Source: CAZCDS01 sp964497585 (GTDB taxonomy: Bacteria; Desulfobacterota; Desulfomonilia; Desulfomonilales; Desulfomonilaceae). Taken from it: 18,896 bases of DNA. The stretch lies in assembly GCA_964497585.1 (NCBI GenBank), contig CAZCDS010000096.1, forward strand, positions 1-18,896, written 5' to 3'. The position numbers and the translations under genes were made by a program. Of this stretch, positions 14,951-18,896 are shown one piece after another; positions within the stretch are counted from its first letter, which is position 1, and the number at the start of each line of letters is the position of its first letter. The notes below the pieces were generated by a model. The model did not search any database. It was not told the origin of the DNA and saw only the letters and a list, made by a program, of their open reading frames with translations.

Positions 14951-16057
14951 ATGCCAATTCACAAGTTCTCCTCCTTTGAACACGAAGCAACGCTTGAAGA
15001 ACTCGCAGGTGTAGGCAAGAATCGTCGTTTTGATGAAGTCATTGACGATGGAGAAAACGAGGATATCCAGGTTATCTGCAGGCGCGGTACTGAGGAAATC
15101 CCGCTTGCGAAGCCCAGTCGAGCCTTCTACTTCGGCGACCGAAACCTGTACGATCAGAAGGCCAGGCGCTACGACCAACAGGAGAAGGTTCGCATCCTCA
15201 ACACCGATCAGTTCCCGCGAAATTTGGCCCGTTTTGAAGACCTCAAACGCTCATGCCAGCACGGATTTGTCATCCCTTTCATTGGAGCAGGGATGTCGAG
15301 AGGCGCTGGCTGCCCTGATTGGACGGAATATTTGCTCGGTTTGTGCGGCGACGCAAACCTCGATCCGACAGCTGTGCGCGAACGCTTGGAAACTCAAGGC
15401 GACTACGAGGGTGTTATGAATGATCTCGTTCAAGAGCTTGGGGAGAATCGTTTCAACCTTGATTTCGAACGGGACTTTAAAACACCCGAGAGCATCTCTG
15501 GGGCCATCACACTGTTGCCTCGATTATTTGATAATTGTGTTAACACGACAAATTTCGACCGCGTGCTCGAACAGGTGTACGCTAACGAAGGCAACCCATT
15601 CATCGAAAAGATCTGCCGGCGGGGAATGGTCAACGCTTTCTTCCGCGCGATTCCAACAGGTGACCGTTACCTGCTAAAACTACACGGTAATTTGGATAAT
15701 GCGACCGAGCGTGTTCTGAATCGTGCCGAATACGATGCCGCCTACGGCAATAACGGTAATATTCACTTCTCATGTCCGCTGCCGAAGTTGCTCAAGCGTC
15801 TTTTCATCAGTTATAGCTTCCTGTTCCTCGGCTGCAGTCTCTCAGCAGATCGCACGATCCAGACATTCATCCGAGTCGCAGGGGATGAAGGTTCTGACAC
15901 TCTCCCCCACCACTACGCCATCCTCAGTTGCCCAACGGAGGTTGAGAAACAACGGATCATCGACCAGCGATTGGCCGATGCCCACATCACTCCAATCTGG
16001 TATCCCGAAGGCGAGCATGAGCACGTTGAACAAATACTGAACCTTTTGTTGGACTGA
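14951..16057 (+). CDS. SIR2-domain protein, probable NAD-consuming defence effector
   Basis: The 368-residue protein has a 100-residue N-terminal region I do not recognise (contains RAFYFGDRNLYDQ), then a SIR2-like domain: the NAD-binding FIGAGMSRGAG (110-120), TTNFDRVLE (199-207) with the Asn-x-Asp pair, LLKLHGNLDN (241-250) with the probable catalytic H245, and FLGCSLSADRT (292-302). In bacterial defence systems such as Thoeris, DSR and SIR2-Argonaute or SIR2-HerA pairs, these domains destroy NAD to stop phage growth. A role as sirtuin deacetylase is less likely because the zinc-binding Cys tetrad is not evident. It begins 3 nt after the HsdS-like stop and shares its promoter. There is no transmembrane segment, so it is cytosolic. 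What would trigger it is unknown; the HsdS-like partner suggests DNA recognition. Confidence 0.85.
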   Translation: MPIHKFSSFEHEATLEELAGVGKNRRFDEVIDDGENEDIQVICRRGTEEIPLAKPSRAFYFGDRNLYDQKARRYDQQEKVRILNTDQFPRNLARFEDLKRSCQHGFVIPFIGAGMSRGAGCPDWTEYLLGLCGDANLDPTAVRERLETQGDYEGVMNDLVQELGENRFNLDFERDFKTPESISGAITLLPRLFDNCVNTTNFDRVLEQVYANEGNPFIEKICRRGMVNAFFRAIPTGDRYLLKLHGNLDNATERVLNRAEYDAAYGNNGNIHFSCPLPKLLKRLFISYSFLFLGCSLSADRTIQTFIRVAGDEGSDTLPHHYAILSCPTEVEKQRIIDQRLADAHITPIWYPEGEHEHVEQILNLLLD

Positions 16058-16210
16058 TTTCAAGAGTCATGAACACGGAAAAACATACCAGGCGTATTCA
16101 GTGACCTGCTCCTGACCTCCCATTGAGTTCCAGATACCGCCACACATCAACTCGCAACCTGGACCACTTTTTGGGGGGCAGGTCAACTTCCGGCAGCATG
16201 GGCACCACAG

Positions 16211-16711
16211 TCATTCGACGAGCCTCTCGCCACAGCTCATGCAATACTTGGCCTCTCCGGGATTCGTGGCCTCACAGTGGGGACAGACCGTAGCACATTC
16301 CACCTGCACGGACTGAGTCGCCTTACGGGGAGCGGGTGGTTCACCGGACGCTCTGGCCTCGAAATCGCTGATAGCTAGTCCCAGAGCTTGAGCCCCGAGA
16401 TTCGAGCAGTGCATCTTCTCCTTGGGCAACCCGTCCAAAGACTCTGCCACGGCCTTTTGGGTAATGGAACGGGCTTGGTCAATGGTTTTGCCCATGGCCA
16501 TCTCGCTGACCATACTCGACACTGCGATGGCGGCCACACAGCCAAACGTTTGAAACTTGATGTCAGTCAGACGGCCATCCTTGACCTTGATGTAAAAAGT
16601 CATCATATCACCGCACACAGGGTTGCCGACTTCCCCGACACCGTCAGCATCCGCCAAAGTGCCGGTGTTGCGAGGATTCGCGAAATGCTCTATCACTGTC
16701 TGGGAATACAT
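16211..16711 (-). CDS. iscU: IscU/NifU-type Fe-S scaffold with C-terminal zinc ribbon
   Basis: The 166-residue protein carries the IscU fold with all three cluster-ligand Cys: C33 in GNPVCGD (with D35), C58 in FGCVAAIA, and C102 in MHCSNLG. The usual FGCGSAIAS is altered to FGCVAAIAVS. After a Pro/Ala linker (123-135) there is an added zinc-ribbon, C143-C146 and C157-C160 (CPHC ... CMSC). Classical IscU ends before this point, and the C-terminal domain differs from the NfuA-like domain of NifU. It assembles [2Fe-2S]/[4Fe-4S] clusters on the scaffold for transfer to apoproteins in the cytosol. AAGGAGA precedes the ATG. It is the last gene of the operon, 39 bp after the Rrf2 gene. Confidence 0.93.
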   Translation of the reverse strand: MYSQTVIEHFANPRNTGTLADADGVGEVGNPVCGDMMTFYIKVKDGRLTDIKFQTFGCVAAIAVSSMVSEMAMGKTIDQARSITQKAVAESLDGLPKEKMHCSNLGAQALGLAISDFEARASGEPPAPRKATQSVQVECATVCPHCEATNPGEAKYCMSCGERLVE

Positions 16712-16750
16712 GAACCGTCTCCTTAGTAAGTTTGATGCAATCCCTCGGCC

Positions 16751-17146
16751 TCAAAGGAGGTCGGCCAACGTAACACTGTCCAATTGTCGGTACAGAGCCG
16801 AGCCGGCGATCTTCCACAAGTTGCGGGTTGGACACTTGTCTACCCGCTCGCACGTATTCGGATCTTCAATGCACTCAACCAATACGTTTTCCTTTTCCAG
16901 CGCCCTGACGATCTCACCCGCGGTTATCTCTCCGGGTGACTTGGAGAGCAGATGCCCTCCTTTGGCTCCGCGAATGCTCGTAATGAAGCCAGCCTTTCTT
17001 AGCGGAATGATCAATTGTTCAAGGTACTTGACCGAGATTCCTTGGCGTCTGGCGATATCGCGAACAGGGACTGCCCCTAAGCGGTAATGCTGAGCCAGAT
17101 CCACCATCAGGCGCGTGCCGTAACGGCTTCGAGTGGACAGTTTCAT
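16751..17146 (-). CDS. Rrf2-family transcription regulator, IscR-like
   Basis: The 131-residue protein has an N-terminal winged helix-turn-helix (MKLSTRSRYGTRLMVDLA; VRDIARRQGISVKYLEQLI, 28-46; then GFITSIRGAKGGHLLSK as wing) and the Cys cluster C92, C99, C105 of the IscR type. In IscR the three Cys plus His107 bind a [2Fe-2S] cluster; here the position corresponding to the His is Arg108, so the fourth ligand differs. The protein probably senses Fe-S supply and represses its own operon at the palindrome at 18690-18708. AGGAAGG lies about 7 nt before the ATG. It starts 12 nt after the IscS-like gene. Confidence 0.9.
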   Translation of the reverse strand: MKLSTRSRYGTRLMVDLAQHYRLGAVPVRDIARRQGISVKYLEQLIIPLRKAGFITSIRGAKGGHLLSKSPGEITAGEIVRALEKENVLVECIEDPNTCERVDKCPTRNLWKIAGSALYRQLDSVTLADLL

Positions 17147-17158
17147 TTTCGAACCTTC

Positions 17159-18334
17159 CTAGCCAGCAGCTTCCCGTCTTTTCCACAAAGGCGACATGGC
17201 ACGAAGCTTTCCAATGGCATCGGGCAATTTTTCCAGCACGTAATCAACATCCTCAGACGTGTTGGTCCGATTCAGGGTAAACACGACCGAACCTTGAGCC
17301 AGTTCCGGGGGCACCTTGATGGCCGCAAGCACCGGTGAGGTCTTGAGCGCCTTGGAGGCACAGGCCGAGCCGGTATTGGCATAAATGCCTTCCATGGCCA
17401 GCAGAAAGATCAGCGCTTCGCCTTCAACAGCTTCGATGCAAAGGCTGAGATGCCCGGGAAGCCTGTACTTGGCATGCCCCGTAAATATGATGCCTTCGAT
17501 CCGTTCCCGGATGCCTGCCGCGAGCCGGTCCCTCAGTCTGCGTACGTAGTCCATGGTTTCCGTTAATTCATGTGCGGCAATTTCGGCTGCCTTGCCCAAC
17601 CCCACAATTCCAGACACGTTCTCGGTTCCCGCCCTGCGGCCGTTTTCCTGGATACCGCCGTGGATCAGCGGCATGAGTCTCAGCTTATCCTTCAAGTACA
17701 GCGCTCCCACTCCTTTGGGAGCACCCACTGAGATGCCGGAGAGGCTCAGTAGATCCACGTTTAACTCACTGACATTGACGGGGATTGCACCGACGGTGGC
17801 GACGGCATCCGTATGGAAGAGTACACGCTTTTCTCGACAGACAGTAGCTAAGGAGTCAATGGGTTGGATCGTGCCGATTTCGTTGCTGGCGTGCCCGATG
17901 GAAACAAGGACCGTATCGGGTCTTATCGCCTTGGAAAGTTGCTCACTATCCACAAGACCGTCGGTGCCGACCGGTAGGAAGACAACATCAAAATCGAGGA
18001 GCTCCAGAAAGCGAGCGGAATTCGTGATGGAATGGTGTTCGATGGCGGAGATAATGATTCTTCGGCCTTTGTTCCTTCTGGCCAACGCGGCGCCTTTAAC
18101 AGCGAGGTTATTCGCCTCGGCGCCTGATGACGTAAAGACGATCTCTTCGGGCCGAGCGCCGATCAGACTGGCCACCCGTGCTCTTTGGGTGTCCAAGTCC
18201 TTCTTGACCCTTGTCCCGAGATCGTAGACGAGAGAGGGATTGCCAAAGTGGTGATCGAAGTACGGCAGCATGGCTTCGATGACATCACTTCTGACAGGGG
18301 TGGCGGCCGCGTGGTCCATGTAAACCATTCTCAT
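17159..18334 (-). CDS. iscS: Cysteine desulfurase-like protein (IscS/NifS family) missing the PLP-binding Lys
   Basis: The 391-residue protein has the full class-V aminotransferase fold of group I IscS/NifS: YMDHAAATPV at 5-14, SSGAEANNLAVK at 69-80, AIEHHS at 97-102, and the mobile sulfur-carrier loop with C325 (GSACASK). The pyridoxal-phosphate lysine normally sits in an SGHKxGAPKGVGAL context. Here the text is SGISVGAPKGVGAL (199-212), putting Ser202 in place of Lys and Ile201 in place of His. The Gln of the DAxQ motif is Ala179. The frame is intact around the site. Such a protein probably cannot run the normal desulfurase reaction. It may be an IscU partner using free sulfide or another sulfur source, as described (from memory) for Archaeoglobus IscS. 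ATG 18334 is chosen because AAGGAG lies 7 nt upstream. Confidence 0.92.
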   Translation of the reverse strand: MRMVYMDHAAATPVRSDVIEAMLPYFDHHFGNPSLVYDLGTRVKKDLDTQRARVASLIGARPEEIVFTSSGAEANNLAVKGAALARRNKGRRIIISAIEHHSITNSARFLELLDFDVVFLPVGTDGLVDSEQLSKAIRPDTVLVSIGHASNEIGTIQPIDSLATVCREKRVLFHTDAVATVGAIPVNVSELNVDLLSLSGISVGAPKGVGALYLKDKLRLMPLIHGGIQENGRRAGTENVSGIVGLGKAAEIAAHELTETMDYVRRLRDRLAAGIRERIEGIIFTGHAKYRLPGHLSLCIEAVEGEALIFLLAMEGIYANTGSACASKALKTSPVLAAIKVPPELAQGSVVFTLNRTNTSEDVDYVLEKLPDAIGKLRAMSPLWKRREAAG

Positions 18335-18345
18335 GGCCAGCTCCT

Positions 18346-18594
18346 TCACTTACCTTTCTTGATGTAGAGCTTGTAACACTCATCGTCTTCCTCAATGCCG
18401 ACAAACTCGTGGCCGCACTTTCTGCACCACTCCGGTATATCCTCCAGGGCACGGTCGTAGTCGGTCAACACTTCCAACACCTGCCCCTTTTTCATACACT
18501 TAAGTCTTTCGCCTGGCTCCAGCAAATGCATGGGGCACATACGGCAAACCAGGTCTACGGTGGCGTCTGCAGATTGATTCTCGACAAACTTCAT
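18346..18594 (-). CDS. TusA/SirA-like sulfur-carrier family protein
   Basis: The 82-residue protein starts MKFVENQSADATVDLVCRMCPMHLL (ATG 18594 behind AAGGAG). It shows the TusA/YedF pattern: a first strand with C-x-x-C-P (C17, C20-P21), then GQVLEVLTDYDRALEDIPEWC (about 36-56) and GHEFVGIEEDDECYKLYIKK at the C-terminus. The usual CPxP is CPMH, and extra Cys residues (C17, C33, C56, C59) are present. TusA-type proteins accept and pass persulfide sulfur; their CPxP Cys is the carrier. It is the first gene of the isc operon and lies 11 bp before the IscS-like gene, so it may feed sulfur to the scaffold, notable since that IscS lacks its catalytic Lys. Confidence 0.85.
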   Translation of the reverse strand: MKFVENQSADATVDLVCRMCPMHLLEPGERLKCMKKGQVLEVLTDYDRALEDIPEWCRKCGHEFVGIEEDDECYKLYIKKGK

Positions 18595-18689
18595 TGCGTG
18601 CTCCTTGGGAACGGGTCCAATTAATAGGATCAGGGTTTGTTTCCAAGCCATCGTCCGTCTGTTGGCTTTGGCCGCGAGAAAGCGCGAAT

Positions 18690-18734
18690 CTATACCTATC
18701 TAGTATAGTATAAAGGTTTGCCACCGAGTGTCAA
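18690..18734 (-). promoter_or_regulatory. Promoter and Rrf2-type operator of the isc operon
   Basis: On the minus strand TTGACA (18734-18729) and TATACT (18712-18707, five of six consensus bases) are 16 nt apart. Half-sites CTATAC (18690-18695) and GTATAG (18703-18708) form a perfect inverted repeat with a 7-nt centre that overlaps the -10 and the likely start. This is a natural place for the operon's own Rrf2 regulator to repress transcription. The leader to the TusA-like ATG is about 105 nt. Confidence 0.65.
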
Positions 18735-18761
18735 GGCGAGAGCTCGGCGAAGAGAAGAGAG

Positions 18762-18815
18762 GAAGGCCTGTTGCCTTTCGTGAGGCAGGCCCGGCGCCAA
18801 TGCGCCGATGGCCAT
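18762..18815. repeat. Two adjacent small hairpins upstream of the isc promoter
   Basis: TGCCT and AGGCA flank a 6-nt loop, extended by GGCC on both sides with a 3-nt bulge; then CGGCGC and GCGCCG flank a 4-nt loop. They may be a terminator-like or REP-like element of the gene beyond the right edge. No T-run is seen. Confidence 0.35.
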
Positions 18816-18896
18816 CAGGCAGACGTACGTCGGCTGGATGACTGATACCAAGTTGCGATCAGATAGGTACTGAATATTGCTCACCATTGAAGAACT

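Noticed and set aside
17725..17736. Frameshift as explanation for the missing IscS lysine
   Set aside because: The flanking codons on both sides are in frame with the conserved SG and GAPKGVGAL segments at the normal spacing, so a single indel cannot explain the Ile-Ser replacement.
17553..18227. 224-codon plus-strand frame
   Set aside because: Antisense to the IscS-like gene and Ser/Thr/Arg-rich as expected of a shadow.
18696..18887. 63-codon minus-strand frame at the right edge
   Set aside because: It ends inside the isc promoter and operator and has no ribosome site. It could be the C-terminus of a gene entering from the right, but this cannot be shown.

Overview
The window looks like about 19 kb of chromosome from an anaerobic, probably sulfide-exposed member of the Desulfobacterota (former Deltaproteobacteria). 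This is inferred from the soluble NuoE/NuoF/NuoG-type module with a NuoF-GltD fusion, the isc-type cluster built around an atypical cysteine desulfurase, and moderately high GC with strong Shine-Dalgarno sites. The sequence does not identify a species.

Region 1 (about 1-4318) reads as one end of an integrated element. All small genes at 1-2454 are on the minus strand: a four-gene operon (two unknown, possibly related proteins, a helix-turn-helix protein and an excisionase-type helix-turn-helix protein) with a TTGACA promoter at one end and an intrinsic terminator at the other; then a ribbon-helix-helix protein behind a perfect palindromic operator; then an unknown protein running off the left edge. 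A plus-strand exported TPR protein follows. At 4274-4318 lies the 3' half of a tRNA-Arg(ACG) without its 5' half, as expected of an attachment-site scar. Its orientation puts the element on the left and the ordinary chromosome on the right.

Region 2 (4319-6870) holds the leftover tRNA terminator, an HU/IHF-family protein, a gene-poor stretch of almost 1 kb, and two small related proteins resembling the DUF4242 fold. One of them carries a degenerate two-CW cysteine motif and a recent in-frame 102-bp tandem duplication.

Region 3 (7062-13473) is a three-gene redox operon: a NuoE-like [2Fe-2S] subunit; a 1063-residue fusion of thioredoxin-like ferredoxin, NuoF and a GltD/NfnB-like FAD-NAD(P)H oxidoreductase; and a NuoG/formate-dehydrogenase-like subunit in which the catalytic Cys/Sec and neighbouring His are replaced by Ala and Tyr. 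Together they look like a cytosolic flavin-based electron-transfer (possibly bifurcating or transhydrogenating) complex of unknown physiological reaction.

Region 4 (13474-16057) is a gene-poor spacer followed by a two-gene unit with its own good sigma70-type promoter: a single-TRD half HsdS and a SIR2-domain protein, with no hsdM or hsdR in view. This is the best candidate for an unfamiliar defence arrangement.

Region 5 (16211-18734, minus strand) is an Fe-S assembly operon in the order TusA-like, IscS-like, Rrf2 regulator, IscU with a zinc ribbon. It has a TTGACA/TATACT promoter overlapped by a palindrome suited to Rrf2 control. The IscS-like protein keeps its sulfur-carrying Cys but has Ser where the PLP-binding Lys belongs. 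The operon would serve the many Fe-S clusters of a complex such as the one in region 3.
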